Part shown: positions 1 to 9,690 of the stretch, in pieces
Layout: the number at the start of each line of letters is the position of its first letter
Numbering within the stretch: the stretch's first letter is position 1
Assembly (NCBI GenBank): GCA_902518715.1
Contig: CABYHU010000009.1
Span: forward strand, 1 to 32,847
DNA from: an uncultured SAR86 cluster bacterium
Lineage (GTDB): Bacteria; Pseudomonadota; Gammaproteobacteria; Magnimaribacterales; D2472
Length of the DNA: 32,847 nucleotides
Direction of reading: 5' to 3'
Notes under the pieces: model-generated
The model's input: the letters and a program-made list of their open reading frames with translations, nothing else
What the model was told of the DNA's origin: nothing
Databases searched by the model: none
Program-made: the position numbers and the translations under genes

Positions 1-2687
1 GAACTACATTTATTCCAACATCTTATACATTTTTTTTGATCGAAATTAGTTACTTCAATATCTAACTTTGAGCTTGATGATTCAGCTATCTCCACTTCTG
101 AGGAAATGAAAACAAATTTCAGCTCATCCTCAATCTTTTCAAGAGCATTATAGGTTTTCTTATCACATGAAATGATAATTTTTGAATCAAGTGAACCTTT
201 AATAACTGAGTCAGCTCTTGCTTTTTCAATACTTTGATTTACAGCATCCTTAACTGCAAAAATCTTTTTCCAATCATCATCAGAAATTGAACTTTCTATT
301 TCGCTTAAAGTCTTTTGTGGAGCCGTAAATATTGAAACTGATTGCTTCTTAAATAGCTCATGTGATTGCCAAATTTCCTCAGCAGTAAATACTAAAACTG
401 GTGATATCAGCCTGATTAAGATATCAGCAACCTCAAAAAGTGCAAACTGAGCAGACCTTCTTGCATTAGAATTACTTTTTGTTACATACATTCTATCCTT
501 AATTATGTCTAAATAAACTCCTCCGAGCTCATGAACACAGAAATTATGAATTTTTTGTATGACATGATGATAAGCATAGTTATTATTTAATTCTTGGATT
601 TCTTCATGAAGCTTTATTGCTTCACTGATAATCCATTTATCTATTTCAACTAATTCATTTTTACTAATATTGTTTGTTGCTTCATCAAAGTCATTAAGGT
701 TACCCATAATAAATCTAAAAGTATTTCTAATTCTTCTATACTGATCAGATACTTGTTTGAGAATTTCATCAGTGGCTACCATTTCACTCCTGAAGTCCGT
801 AGATGCAACCCATAGTCTTAAGATATCTGCGCCTAAGTTATTGCAGACCTTTTGAGGAGATACAACATTACCCAATGATTTGGATTGCTTTCTACCATTT
901 TCATCAACAACAAATCCATGAGTAAGCACAGCTTTATAAGGAGCTTTTCCATTAATGGCAATACCTGTTAATAGAGATGATTGAAACCAACCTCTGTGCT
1001 GATCGGATCCTTCTAGATATAGGTCAGCAATTAGATCTTTTCCATAAAGCTTATCCAACACACAAAAATGCGTTGATCCTGAATCAAACCAAACATCCAG
1101 CGTATCTGTTGCTTTTACATAATCATCATGATCTTCAACTAACTCTTTTAAGTTGACCTTATCCCATGACTCTATTCCATTCTCCTCAATAAGATCTGCA
1201 ATCTCATTAAAGAGAAGATTTTGTTTTGGATGAATCTCTCCAGTATTTTTGTTTATAAGAAGCGGTATTGGAACGCCCCAACTTCTTTGCCTAGAGATAC
1301 ACCAATCTGGTCTTCCTTCAAGCATAGATTTTATTCTTTCATATCCCCAAGATGGCTCCCAATTAACATCTTTAATAGCTTGTATTGATCCCTCTAAAAG
1401 ACCTGACTTGTCCATTGATATAAACCATTGAGGCGTTGAAGCAAAAATTAGAGGAGTCTTATGCCGCCAGCAATATGGATAGGAATGATGAAAATCTTCC
1501 TCATTTATCAAAGTTCCAGATTCCCTCAGAATATCTATAACTATTTGGTCAGCTTTTATTGCAGGGAGGCCAGCTAAATCCTTATATTCTTGATTAAAAA
1601 ACCCGTTTCCATCAAGCGCATGAATTGTATCAATGTTATACTTTTTGCAAATATTATGATCATCTGCTCCATGTGCTGGTGCAGTATGAACACATCCCGT
1701 TCCTGTCTCAGTAGTTACATGATCTCCATGAATTAAAATAGAATCTCTCTCTAAATATGGATGTTCCAATACAACATCCTTAATATCATTTCCATTGACC
1801 TCTGATATCTTTTCTAAATCGGTCTTCCAGCGTTCTGAGCATTGATCAATCAAATCAGTTGCTAAAACTATGTACCCAAATTTTGAATTACATAAGGTAT
1901 ATTTTAATTCTGGACCAATTGAGACAGCAGCATTTGCTGGAATTGTCCATGGTGTAGTAGTCCAAATTACAAAGCTGCAACTATCTATTTCTTTTGAAAA
2001 TGCTGCACTCAACTTAACAAGTGAATCTTTTTTTACTTTAAAACCTACATCAATAGATTTAGAAACTTTATCTTCATATTCAACCTCTGCTTCTGCTAGG
2101 GCTGATTTGCAGTCATAACAAAAATGGACAGGTTTCTCCCCTTTCTGAAGATGGCCGTTTGTAACTATTCTGCCTAAAGACCTAACGGTATCTGCTTCAA
2201 ATGATGAATCAAGAGACTTATATGAATTTTCCCAGTCACCCAAGACTCCAAGCCTTATAAAATCTTTCTTTTGATTTTCTATTTGAGAAAGAGCATATTC
2301 TCTACAGGCACTAATAAATTTTGACTTATCTTTTACAGTATCACTATCTCTTCCAAACTTTTTCTCAACGTTCAGTTCTATTGGTAATCCATGACAATCC
2401 CAGCCAGGAACATAAGGTGCATCAAAGCCTTGTAAAGTCTTAGTCTTAATTACAATATCTTTAAGTATTTTATTTACTGAGTGGCCAAGATGAATATCGC
2501 CATTTGCATATGGCGGGCCATCGTGAAGGATAAATTTATCTTTTTTAGCATTTTCTTCTCTAATTAAATTATAAAGATTGATTGAATCCCAAAAAGAAAG
2601 AATTTCTGGTTCCTTATTTGGCAAACCAGCTTTCATAGGTAAATCTGTTTTTGGTAGATTTAAGGTATTTTTGTAATCTTTTTCCAT
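1..2687 (-). CDS. ileS: Isoleucine--tRNA ligase (IleRS), 3' end cut by window edge
   Basis: Charges tRNA-Ile with isoleucine in the cytoplasm; class Ia synthetase. Read on the minus strand from the ATG at 2685-2687, the frame stays open to the left edge, about 895 codons. The ATP-binding HIGH motif is seen as HLGH at residues 66-69 (2481-2492), preceded by HDGPPYANGD. The second ATP motif, normally KMSKS, reads KQSKS at residues 600-604 (876-890), followed by LGNVVSP. The last visible residues include CIRCW (15-29), the first cysteine pair of the C-terminal zinc site, so only about 40 residues should be missing relative to the usual ~935. The gene starts 4 bases after the ribF stop, in the conserved murJ-ribF-ileS order; lspA is the expected next gene beyond the edge. 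Identity is very secure. Confidence 0.97.
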   Translation of the reverse strand, partial: MEKDYKNTLNLPKTDLPMKAGLPNKEPEILSFWDSINLYNLIREENAKKDKFILHDGPPYANGDIHLGHSVNKILKDIVIKTKTLQGFDAPYVPGWDCHGLPIELNVEKKFGRDSDTVKDKSKFISACREYALSQIENQKKDFIRLGVLGDWENSYKSLDSSFEADTVRSLGRIVTNGHLQKGEKPVHFCYDCKSALAEAEVEYEDKVSKSIDVGFKVKKDSLVKLSAAFSKEIDSCSFVIWTTTPWTIPANAAVSIGPELKYTLCNSKFGYIVLATDLIDQCSERWKTDLEKISEVNGNDIKDVVLEHPYLERDSILIHGDHVTTETGTGCVHTAPAHGADDHNICKKYNIDTIHALDGNGFFNQEYKDLAGLPAIKADQIVIDILRESGTLINEEDFHHSYPYCWRHKTPLIFASTPQWFISMDKSGLLEGSIQAIKDVNWEPSWGYERIKSMLEGRPDWCISRQRSWGVPIPLLINKNTGEIHPKQNLLFNEIADLIEENGIESWDKVNLKELVEDHDDYVKATDTLDVWFDSGSTHFCVLDKLYGKDLIADLYLEGSDQHRGWFQSSLLTGIAINGKAPYKAVLTHGFVVDENGRKQSKSLGNVVSPQKVCNNLGADILRLWVASTDFRSEMVATDEILKQVSDQYRRIRNTFRFIMGNLNDFDEATNNISKNELVEIDKWIISEAIKLHEEIQELNNNYAYHHVIQKIHNFCVHELGGVYLDIIKDRMYVTKSNSNARRSAQFALFEVADILIRLISPVLVFTAEEIWQSHELFKKQSVSIFTAPQKTLSEIESSISDDDWKKIFAVKDAVNQSIEKARADSVIKGSLDSKIIISCDKKTYNALEKIEDELKFVFISSEVEIAESSSSKLDIEVTNFDQKKCIRCWNKCS

Positions 2688-2691
2688 TTCT

Positions 2692-3633
2692 TTAATCTAA
2701 GATTTTCTTTGCCTCTTCAATATCTTTTTTAATCTGGGATTTTAAAAGATCAATGCTATCAAATTTAACCTCTTCCCTTATTTTTTCAATGAATTGTACA
2801 GTAATACGTCTTCCATAAATATCTTTTTCAAAATCAAAAATATGTGTTTCGAGAACAGGTCTAGTGCCTCCAACTGTTGGTCGAATTCCCATATTCGCAA
2901 TACCTAAGTATTTTGCATGATCAACGAAGCATCTAACAGCATATACACCAGAAATGGGAAGTTTTTGTTTAGGTATCCATATATTTGCAGTAGGCACCCC
3001 AATCTCTCTTCCTAGCTGGTTTCCATAAACTACTTTTCCAGAGTAGCTGTAATGCCAATCAAGCATGACGTTAGCATTTTTAAAATTGTTAGAAATCAAA
3101 GCTTCTCTAATTCTTGTGCTGCTTACCCTTTGATCATCAACTTTTATAGTATCTGTTTTATCAATCTCAATGCTCATTGATTCACCCCAGTTCTTCAAAA
3201 ATTGATAATCACCTTTTCTATCCTTTCCAAATTTAAAATCATCACCGATCGTAAGGGACTTAATTTGGAGTTCCTCTAATATTTGTTCTGTAAATTGCTC
3301 TGGCGTCATCGATTTAAGAGATTCATCAAATCTTAGTAGCATACAAAAATCTATGCCATTTTCAGATATAAGCCTTAGCTTATCTCTCCAGGGTATTATT
3401 CTTGGCGGTGGAGAAGTATTATTAACTTTAGAAAAATACTCGGCAGCATGAGGCTCGGTAAATATAACCAAGGTAGAAAGATTTTTTTCTTTAGCATTTT
3501 TCTTAACTTTTTCTAGAATTGCTTTATGACCAAGATGCATTCCATCAAAGTTTCCAATTGTTGCACTCAAAGAAATCTCGGGAAATCTTTTCTTAAAAAG
3601 CTTAATATTATTTTGGCCTCTTATAAGATACAT
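2692..3633 (-). CDS. ribF: Bifunctional riboflavin kinase / FMN adenylyltransferase
   Basis: Makes FMN from riboflavin plus ATP, then FAD from FMN plus ATP. The 313-residue length equals that of E. coli RibF. The N-terminal nucleotidyltransferase domain shows TIGNFDGMHLGH (residues 25-36), the GDDFKFGKDRKGD segment near 130-142 and SSTRIR at 171-176. The C-terminal riboflavin kinase domain shows GREIGVPTAN (208-217), NMGIRPTVGG (247-256) and ETHIFDF (262-268), where the glutamate is the usual catalytic base. The ATG lies 2 bases after the murJ stop and the stop is 4 bases before ileS, so the three are almost certainly co-transcribed. FAD made here would serve SdhA and Lpd, encoded further right, but that link is general metabolism rather than specific evidence. 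Confidence 0.97.
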   Translation of the reverse strand: MYLIRGQNNIKLFKKRFPEISLSATIGNFDGMHLGHKAILEKVKKNAKEKNLSTLVIFTEPHAAEYFSKVNNTSPPPRIIPWRDKLRLISENGIDFCMLLRFDESLKSMTPEQFTEQILEELQIKSLTIGDDFKFGKDRKGDYQFLKNWGESMSIEIDKTDTIKVDDQRVSSTRIREALISNNFKNANVMLDWHYSYSGKVVYGNQLGREIGVPTANIWIPKQKLPISGVYAVRCFVDHAKYLGIANMGIRPTVGGTRPVLETHIFDFEKDIYGRRITVQFIEKIREEVKFDSIDLLKSQIKKDIEEAKKILD

Positions 3634-3635
3634 GT

Positions 3636-5207
3636 TTATAAATAAAAATCTTTATTTGAGACTCTAAAAACCCACTTAGAGATAAAAAAATAAAATAGAC
3701 AGCTAAGTATAACAATAACTGTGACAAGCGAAATTCTGACCAATCCTGAGTATTCATAAAATTTTGACATCCATTCAGAATCAATTCCCACGAAATAATC
3801 AAATGCAAAAAACATAATTAATGAAGAAAAAATTGCGGCAAAATTAGTTTTATGAAAAATAATACTTAAACTTAGAAGGTTTTGTTTCATTAAAACAAAA
3901 AATAATATGCATGAGCTTGCTAGAACAGCAAGAGAGCTTCCAATGGCAAGTCCAGCATGACCATACCCAAGCTTAAAGGCAAAAATATAGTTGAGGATTG
4001 CATTGAGAAAGAGGCTAAATAATGCAACATAAAATGGTGTCTTTGTGTCCTGTCTAGAAAAAAATGCGGGTGTTAAGACTTTCATTAACATAAAGAATGG
4101 TAAACCATAACAAAAGAATACAAGGCTGTAAGATGATTTAATAACGTCAAATTCAGAAAATTCACCTCTATAAAACAATGAAGCAATAATAGGCTCAGCA
4201 AAATATATTAAGCCAATAAGGGAAGGTATAGCTATAAAAATTACTAATCTAAAGCTGTTATCTAGGGAGGCCTTAAACTGACTATTATCTTTATTCGCTG
4301 CCGAACGTGATAATGAAGGTAAAAGAACAGTTCCTATAGCAATAGCAAATATTCCCAAAGGAAATTGTATCAATCTATCAGATATATATAGCCAAGTTGG
4401 GCTGCCTGTCTCAAGCAATGAAGCAAATATCGTATCTATCAATAAATTTATCTGTGTAACTCCTCCAGCTAAAACTGCTGGAACTATTAACTTAAAGAAT
4501 CTTGGAATATCTGAATTATTAAGATTTACTTTAGGAACAGGCAGTCTATCAATAGCTTTTAAAGGAGCAAATTGAATAATAAGCTGCAGAACACCTGCAA
4601 GGAAGACACCCCATGAAAGAGATATTAAAGGCGTACTCATTCTTGGGGCAATAAGTAATGCAAAGATTATTAAAGTTAAGTTAAAAATAATTGGTGTAGC
4701 TGCTGGCAATGAAAATCTTGAATGAGTATTTTGAATTCCAGCTGCAAATGCAACCAAAGATATCAGTGCTAAATATGGAAACATAATCCTTAATACATTT
4801 ACCGCAAGATCCTGCTTCTCAGAATCGAAATAAAACCCAGGTGCAAAAATAAAAATCACAAATGGAGCAAATAATAAACAAATAATAGTAAAAACAAATA
4901 AAGTTGAAATCAAAATTCCCGCTAGGCTGTCTATGAAGTCTTTAACTTGTTTTGGATCTTTTCTTTTTTCTATGTCCGATAAGATTGGTACAAAAGCTTG
5001 ATTAAAAGCCCCTTCTGCGAAGAATCTTCTAAAAAGGTTAGGTATTCTTAGCACAACAACAAAAATGTCATGATACAGAGATGCACCAAAAAGATTTGTT
5101 GTAGATATATCTCTAAGCAAACCAAAGATCCTAGAAGAAAAGGTCCAGAAACTTACTTTTATTGAGCTTAAAAAGTTTTGTTCTGAAGGCTCTTTATTTG
5201 CGCTCAT
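3636..5207 (-). CDS. murJ: Lipid II flippase MurJ (MviN family)
   Basis: Flips the peptidoglycan precursor lipid II across the inner membrane; a MOP-superfamily protein with about 14 membrane segments. The 523 residues are strongly hydrophobic throughout. The N-terminus carries the family signature region: [10 protein letters not shown] followed by [19 protein letters not shown] (about residues 25-70), containing the arginines that line the central cavity in E. coli MurJ. Its first 14 bases overlap the end of msrB, suggesting translational coupling, and ribF follows after 2 bases. The murJ-ribF-ileS order is a conserved gammaproteobacterial block. The ATG at 5205-5207 gives a short polar leader before the first conserved helix, as expected. 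Confidence 0.96.
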   Translation of the reverse strand: MSANKEPSEQNFLSSIKVSFWTFSSRIFGLLRDISTTNLFGASLYHDIFVVVLRIPNLFRRFFAEGAFNQAFVPILSDIEKRKDPKQVKDFIDSLAGILISTLFVFTIICLLFAPFVIFIFAPGFYFDSEKQDLAVNVLRIMFPYLALISLVAFAAGIQNTHSRFSLPAATPIIFNLTLIIFALLIAPRMSTPLISLSWGVFLAGVLQLIIQFAPLKAIDRLPVPKVNLNNSDIPRFFKLIVPAVLAGGVTQINLLIDTIFASLLETGSPTWLYISDRLIQFPLGIFAIAIGTVLLPSLSRSAANKDNSQFKASLDNSFRLVIFIAIPSLIGLIYFAEPIIASLFYRGEFSEFDVIKSSYSLVFFCYGLPFFMLMKVLTPAFFSRQDTKTPFYVALFSLFLNAILNYIFAFKLGYGHAGLAIGSSLAVLASSCILFFVLMKQNLLSLSIIFHKTNFAAIFSSLIMFFAFDYFVGIDSEWMSKFYEYSGLVRISLVTVIVILSCLFYFFISKWVFRVSNKDFYL

Positions 5208-5589
5208 TAAAATCTAAAGAAAGAGAGTTTATACAATATCTTAAAAATGTCGGTGGCGGCCCATCATCAAAAACATGCCCCAAATGTGAGTCACAATCAG
5301 AACACCTTACTTCTGTTCTTATCATTCCATGGGATGAATCTTTATATTCTGTGATGCATGCTTCATCAATTGGCTGAAAAAAACTTGGCCATCCACAACC
5401 TGAATTATATTTTGTGGAAGAAGAAAAAAGCTCCTTTTTACAACAAATACAAATATAGGTCCCTTCTCTCTTGTTATCAAGAAATTTACCAGAGTAAGGC
5501 GCCTCTGTAGCAAAACATCTTGTAACTTGATAAGCATCTTCGTCAAGAATTGACTTCCAGTCTTTATTTTTTAAATCTTCCTTTGTCAT
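5194..5589 (-). CDS. msrB: Peptide-methionine (R)-S-oxide reductase
   Basis: Reduces the R epimer of methionine sulfoxide in oxidised proteins, using thioredoxin. The 131 residues match the family. Structural zinc cysteines are seen as C47-x-x-C50 and C96-x-x-C99. The signature SGCGWPSF is at 63-70, with C65 as the probable resolving cysteine, and the catalytic cysteine is C119 in [20 protein letters not shown] (residues 102-114) is the usual substrate-pocket segment. The 3' end overlaps murJ by 14 bases; pdxB ends 23 bases upstream. No MsrA domain is fused to it and none is seen nearby. Confidence 0.96.
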   Translation of the reverse strand: MTKEDLKNKDWKSILDEDAYQVTRCFATEAPYSGKFLDNKREGTYICICCKKELFSSSTKYNSGCGWPSFFQPIDEACITEYKDSSHGMIRTEVRCSDCDSHLGHVFDDGPPPTFLRYCINSLSLDFNERK

Positions 5590-5612
5590 TTTTAAATTAT
5601 AACTAACAGAAA

Positions 5613-6701
5613 CTAAATATTTTTATATAAATTACTAAATAAAGAGAGTTTATTAGTTTCAGAGGTTCTTTTAACTCCTAAAAAGTCATTCCTAAGTTCA
5701 TAGTTATTCCTTATTTTGTTGAAAGGAATATCCTTCTTCAAAAATGATTCTTTGAAATCGATAGAGATTTGCTCAACATCAATTAGATTTTTAAAGAAAC
5801 TCACTGGGTATCCATTTGATATGTAGTCATCTTCTAATGGTTGAAGGTTTTTAATTTCCATAACTTTAGATAAATCCATCAAATCATTATCTAAATTTTT
5901 GGTTTCACAAAAATTTTTTAGAATCATTATAGTTCCGTTATGTTTTGCCTCTAAGCTGTATCCTGCTATGTGAGGAGTTGCTATAAAGCATTTAGAAATA
6001 AGTTCTCTATTTGGTGATGGCTCATCCTTAAAGACATCTGATAAATAGAGAATATCACTATCTAAAATAGAGTCTTCATCAATAATTTCACCTCTTGCAG
6101 AATTGATTATCACTCTTGCCGATGCGCTATCTAAAAAATCAGAATTTATTAATTCATGTGAAGGGAATTTACCGATTTTGGAATAGGATGCATGAATAGA
6201 TACAACCTCACAATCCTTAATATCATCAATACTTCCAAGATCTAAATAAGGATCATAAATCTTATGTTTTATATTTAGATTCTCTAAAATCTTTGATAAG
6301 AGTTTTCCAACATTTCCATAACCAATTATTCCTAACATTCTATTTCTTGAAATCACTTTCTTAAAAACCAGAAGACCAATACATGAAAGTACCCAATTCA
6401 CCACTGCTGACGCATTGCATCCTGAAGCTACGTATATAGAATATTTTGAATTATTTAAAATATTATTATCAAAATGATCATATCCAGAAGTAGCTGAACC
6501 TATAAATTTTATTGGCGAGTTTGAAAGTAGTTCTGAATTAACTCTTGTTGTAGACCTTATGAATAATGCATCTGCATTCAAACAATCATCATTCTCAAAA
6601 TTATTATCATCAAAATATTTAATAATAAGTTGATCATGATTTTTAATTTTTTTTAGATATTCACCAAAAAAAGGTATTTTATTATCTACCAATAATTTCA
6701 T
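5613..6701 (-). CDS. pdxB: Erythronate-4-phosphate dehydrogenase
   Basis: NAD-dependent oxidation of 4-phosphoerythronate, the second step of the deoxyxylulose-5-phosphate-dependent pyridoxal phosphate pathway. It is a D-2-hydroxyacid dehydrogenase of 362 residues (E. coli 378). Family landmarks: LLVDNKIP at the N-terminus, [13 protein letters not shown] (about 43-55), [13 protein letters not shown] (64-76), [11 protein letters not shown] (94-104), Rossmann GYGNVG at 127-132, and the catalytic triad R203 (NSARGEIID), E227 (DVFKDEP) and H244 (TPHIAGYS). The C-terminal PdxB dimerisation region is present but diverged. Its ATG overlaps the upstream acyltransferase stop by one base (TAATG), the usual sign of coupled translation. 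The combination of GCN and [10 protein letters not shown] supports PdxB over SerA or GhrB. Confidence 0.93.
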   Translation of the reverse strand: MKLLVDNKIPFFGEYLKKIKNHDQLIIKYFDDNNFENDDCLNADALFIRSTTRVNSELLSNSPIKFIGSATSGYDHFDNNILNNSKYSIYVASGCNASAVVNWVLSCIGLLVFKKVISRNRMLGIIGYGNVGKLLSKILENLNIKHKIYDPYLDLGSIDDIKDCEVVSIHASYSKIGKFPSHELINSDFLDSASARVIINSARGEIIDEDSILDSDILYLSDVFKDEPSPNRELISKCFIATPHIAGYSLEAKHNGTIMILKNFCETKNLDNDLMDLSKVMEIKNLQPLEDDYISNGYPVSFFKNLIDVEQISIDFKESFLKKDIPFNKIRNNYELRNDFLGVKRTSETNKLSLFSNLYKNI

Positions 6702-7420
6702 TAATTATCTTTAGATGGGGCAAAAATACTCCTAAGCCATCCTATGAAAGTGTTATCTTTAAGATTAAATTTATCAAGGTTATCAAAATCTTTTGCTAGT
6801 TGAATAGGATCTTTATAGAAGTCTTTTCTAGAAATAAAATCTCCTTGATCAAGATTTTTTACTACTTTTGCTGGATTACCAGCTGCAACTACATTTGCAG
6901 GAATATTTTTAGTGACTACAGCACCTGCCCCAATTATTGAATTTTCACCAATTGTGACTCCCTTACATACAATTGCGCTATCTCCAATCCAAACATTGTC
7001 TTTTAAAATAATTGGTTTAGTGCTTCCAACTGGCTCACTTCTATCATAAATGCCATGCCAATCAGCATCTGATATATATGCTCCATGAGCAAACATGCAA
7101 GCGTCGCCTATTTCAATTGATTCAGCAGCCATGATTCTAACTCCGGGAGTAATCAGACAATATTTACCAATTTTTAATTCTCCTTTCCAATCTCCAATAT
7201 TCCAGCTGGTAAGTTGAACATTTGCATCCCTTGCTCCAATAATTGTAGGGAAGTCATCAACACTAATATGAGAACCAAAAAGTTTTAGATATTGAGGTTT
7301 AAAGAACGCCCCTCCTTTGCCAAGCTGTTTAAATTGAGGACGAAGATAATGTTTCACATACATGCTTACAAGCTTTTTAGAAAGTTTTTTAAGCCAGTAT
7401 GGTCTGTTGTCTTTTCTAAT
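6701..7420 (-). CDS. Hexapeptide-repeat (left-handed beta-helix) acyltransferase, probable ATT start
   Basis: A WbbJ/LacA-like O- or N-acyltransferase; the substrate is unknown. Hexapeptide repeats run through most of the protein, for example IGKYCLITPGVRI, IEIGDACMFAHGAYI, NVWIGDSAIVCKGVTIG and NSIIGAGAVVTKNIPANVVAAG. A DADWHGIYDR segment carries a likely catalytic histidine. The first ATG is at 7361-7363 (220 residues), but the frame stays open 19 codons further upstream. The added residues (IRKDNRPYWLKKLSKKLVS) resemble the N-terminus I recall for relatives of this family. No ATG, GTG or TTG occurs there; an ATT (7418-7420) lies 7 bases after AAGGAG, and an in-frame stop precedes it. I therefore choose ATT, giving 239 residues, with the ATG as the conservative alternative. 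The gene is translationally coupled to pdxB, although no role in B6 synthesis is implied. Confidence 0.82.
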   Translation of the reverse strand: MRKDNRPYWLKKLSKKLVSMYVKHYLRPQFKQLGKGGAFFKPQYLKLFGSHISVDDFPTIIGARDANVQLTSWNIGDWKGELKIGKYCLITPGVRIMAAESIEIGDACMFAHGAYISDADWHGIYDRSEPVGSTKPIILKDNVWIGDSAIVCKGVTIGENSIIGAGAVVTKNIPANVVAAGNPAKVVKNLDQGDFISRKDFYKDPIQLAKDFDNLDKFNLKDNTFIGWLRSIFAPSKDN

Positions 7421-7433
7421 TTTTTATCTCCTT
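7418..7433 (-). promoter_or_regulatory. Ribosome-binding site and ATT start codon of the acyltransferase
   Basis: On the minus strand AAGGAG (7428-7433) is followed by 7 bases and then ATT (7418-7420), in frame with the acyltransferase. An in-frame TAA sits two codons before the ATT (7424-7426), so this is the upper limit of the gene. No comparable ribosome-binding site precedes the ATG at 7361-7363. Confidence 0.6.
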
Positions 7434-7484
7434 TTAAATATCAATCTATATGATAAAGTACATGAAAATTATTTGTGGTCTTTT

Positions 7485-8843
7485 GTGAATAAATATATCT
7501 CTGAAATTAAAAGTATTGTAATTATAGGATTGCCAATATTTGGTTCGCAAACCTCATACATGCTTATGGGAGTTACAGATACGATAGTTGCAGGAAGAGC
7601 CAATACAACAGACCTTGCTGCTCTAGCAATAGGAAACTCAATCTTTAATCCGCTTTGGTTTGCACTAAGTGGTGTCCTATTTGCAGTAACACCTATAGTT
7701 GCGCAATTATTTGGAGCGAAAAAATTTAATCAGATTGAAGATAAGGTAAGGCAAATATTGTGGATGGCTTTAATGGTTGGCTTAGCATTATCTTTAATAC
7801 TTATAAATATTGGTCCAATAATAAAATTACTTCCCATTGATTTAGAGGTTTCAGTCATTACAAGCGAATATTTAAGAGCTATCGCGATAGGTGCTGTCTT
7901 TATGGGTTTATTTACGTGTCTTAGATGTTTCAGTGAAGGAATGACCTTAACGCTTCCTGTTTTTTATGTTGCTTTTACTGGGATGCTAATCAATATTCCA
8001 CTAGATATTATCTTGGTAAATGGTTTATTTGGTTTTCCTAAACTTGGTGGAGTGGGATGTGGTTATGCAACTTCTTTAATAGCTATTTTCCAAACTATTG
8101 CGATATCTATTCTTATCATGAAATCAAAGCTTTATAAGGACGTCAGAATCTTTAAATCAATTACTTTACCTAAATTAGAAACCTTTAAAGAAGTTTTTAA
8201 GCTTGGTATCCCAATAGGTTTTGGCATTTTTATAGAGTTAAGTATGTTTAGTGGAGCTGCTTTGATAATCAGCGCTCTAGGTGTAGGAGTAATAGCTAGT
8301 CATACAATAGCAATCAATATAACGAGTGTATTTTTCATGCTTCCATTAGCATTTGGTCTTGCAACAGCTACCCGAGTTGGTAATCTTATTGGAGAACAAA
8401 GATTGTTGGATGCAGAATTCTCAACCAGAAGTTCTCTTTTGCTCTGCTTTGTAATTGCAATAATTACAACAATAACCATCTATACCTTCAGAGAATTCTT
8501 GGTTTCTCTTTACACAAATGATGCTCAGGTTATTGCTCTTGGAGTTAGTTTATTATTGTATGCAGCTATTTTTCAAATACCTGATGGAGTTCAGATGTCA
8601 GCAGTTGGAAGCTTGAGAGGTTTTAAAGATACTTTTGTGCCAATGATACTAATATTAATTTCATATTGGATTATTGCTCTTCCCGCTGGATTTGTAATGA
8701 CTTACGGGATTATTGGTCCCAAATTGGGAGCTGCAGGAATGTGGATTGGTATGATTTTAGGCCTTTCAGTATTTTGTTTGCTTGGAATTTTACGATTGAA
8801 AAAGGTTGTAGGCGCAAACCTCAAGACATCAGTGACTTTATAG
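7485..8843 (+). CDS. MATE family multidrug/Na+ antiporter
   Basis: Inner-membrane efflux protein of the multidrug and toxic compound extrusion family (NorM/DinF-like), with about 12 hydrophobic segments in two related halves. The first conserved stretch reads [24 protein letters not shown]; the second half begins near [18 protein letters not shown] and includes the matching [34 protein letters not shown]. The GTG at 7485 gives 452 residues, the family's normal size, and avoids overlap with the divergent acyltransferase. A longer in-frame start, the ATG at 7362, would add 41 residues that are antisense to that gene; a TTG at 7473 is also possible. None has a clear ribosome-binding site. The 3' end overlaps sucD by 23 bases, tail-to-tail. 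The transported substrate cannot be told from sequence. Confidence 0.9.
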   Translation: MNKYISEIKSIVIIGLPIFGSQTSYMLMGVTDTIVAGRANTTDLAALAIGNSIFNPLWFALSGVLFAVTPIVAQLFGAKKFNQIEDKVRQILWMALMVGLALSLILINIGPIIKLLPIDLEVSVITSEYLRAIAIGAVFMGLFTCLRCFSEGMTLTLPVFYVAFTGMLINIPLDIILVNGLFGFPKLGGVGCGYATSLIAIFQTIAISILIMKSKLYKDVRIFKSITLPKLETFKEVFKLGIPIGFGIFIELSMFSGAALIISALGVGVIASHTIAINITSVFFMLPLAFGLATATRVGNLIGEQRLLDAEFSTRSSLLLCFVIAIITTITIYTFREFLVSLYTNDAQVIALGVSLLLYAAIFQIPDGVQMSAVGSLRGFKDTFVPMILILISYWIIALPAGFVMTYGIIGPKLGAAGMWIGMILGLSVFCLLGILRLKKVVGANLKTSVTL

Positions 8844-9690
8844 TAGAGCCTATTTCAAGAAGATTTTTTGCAACAACAACACCGCTCTCATTAAGTTTTT
8901 TGATTTTATCCTCTGCCGTACCCTTACCTCCAGAAATTATGGCACCTGCATGGCCCATTCTTTTACCCGGTGGTGCAGTCTGACCAGCAATATATGAAAC
9001 AACTGGTTTAGTGACATTCTGTGAAATGAATTCAGCAGCTTCCTCTTCAGCGCTTCCTCCAATCTCTCCAACCATGACAATTGCGTCTGTTTGATCATCA
9101 GCTTCAAAAAGCTCCAAAATATCAATAAAAGAAGAGCCAGGAATTGGGTCACCGCCTATTCCAACACAACTAGATTGCCCCAGACCTAAATCAGTCGTTT
9201 GCTTAACCGCTTCATAGGTAAGTGTTCCTGATCTAGATATAATTCCAACTCTTCCAGGAAGATGAATCTCACCTGGCATAATTCCCATTTTCCCAACTCC
9301 AGGAGTGATAACGCCAGGACAGTTAGGACCAATAAGAGTAATGTCTGAGCCATCAACAATCTTTTTTACTTCCAACATATCCAAAGTAGGAACACCTTCT
9401 GTTATACAAACAATAAACTTTATTCCAGCTTCTGCGGCTTCGAGAATTGCAACTTTACAAAAGGGTGCTGGAACAAATATTAATGATGCGTTTGGTTGTA
9501 CTTGTTCAACCGCCTCGTTAACTGAATTAAAAACAGGTAAATCTAAGTGTACAGTTCCACCTTTTCCAGGAGTTACGCCACCAACAACATTAGTTCCATA
9601 TTCTATAGATTGAGATGAGTGAAGCGTTCCTTGAGACCCGGTAAAACCCTGAACAAGCACTCTTGTATCTTTATCAATTAGGATGCTCAT
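8821..9690 (-). CDS. sucD: Succinyl-CoA synthetase alpha subunit
   Basis: With SucC it converts succinyl-CoA, ADP and phosphate to succinate, ATP and CoA. The 289 residues equal the E. coli subunit. The CoA-binding Rossmann segment is GFTGSQGT (15-22), and GVTPGKGG follows at 38-45. The phosphorylated histidine is H247 in [17 protein letters not shown], and [14 protein letters not shown] (175-188) is the usual phosphate loop. It overlaps sucC by 4 bases and is the last gene of the sdh-suc operon. Its stop lies inside the end of the convergent MATE gene, leaving no room for a separate terminator. Confidence 0.98.
   Translation of the reverse strand: MSILIDKDTRVLVQGFTGSQGTLHSSQSIEYGTNVVGGVTPGKGGTVHLDLPVFNSVNEAVEQVQPNASLIFVPAPFCKVAILEAAEAGIKFIVCITEGVPTLDMLEVKKIVDGSDITLIGPNCPGVITPGVGKMGIMPGEIHLPGRVGIISRSGTLTYEAVKQTTDLGLGQSSCVGIGGDPIPGSSFIDILELFEADDQTDAIVMVGEIGGSAEEEAAEFISQNVTKPVVSYIAGQTAPPGKRMGHAGAIISGGKGTAEDKIKKLNESGVVVAKNLLEIGSTIKSLMS

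Noticed and set aside
1249-2118. Plus-strand open frames within ileS (1249-1431 and 1870-2118)
   Set aside because: Antisense to a clearly coding, well conserved gene; no domain-like sequence of their own.
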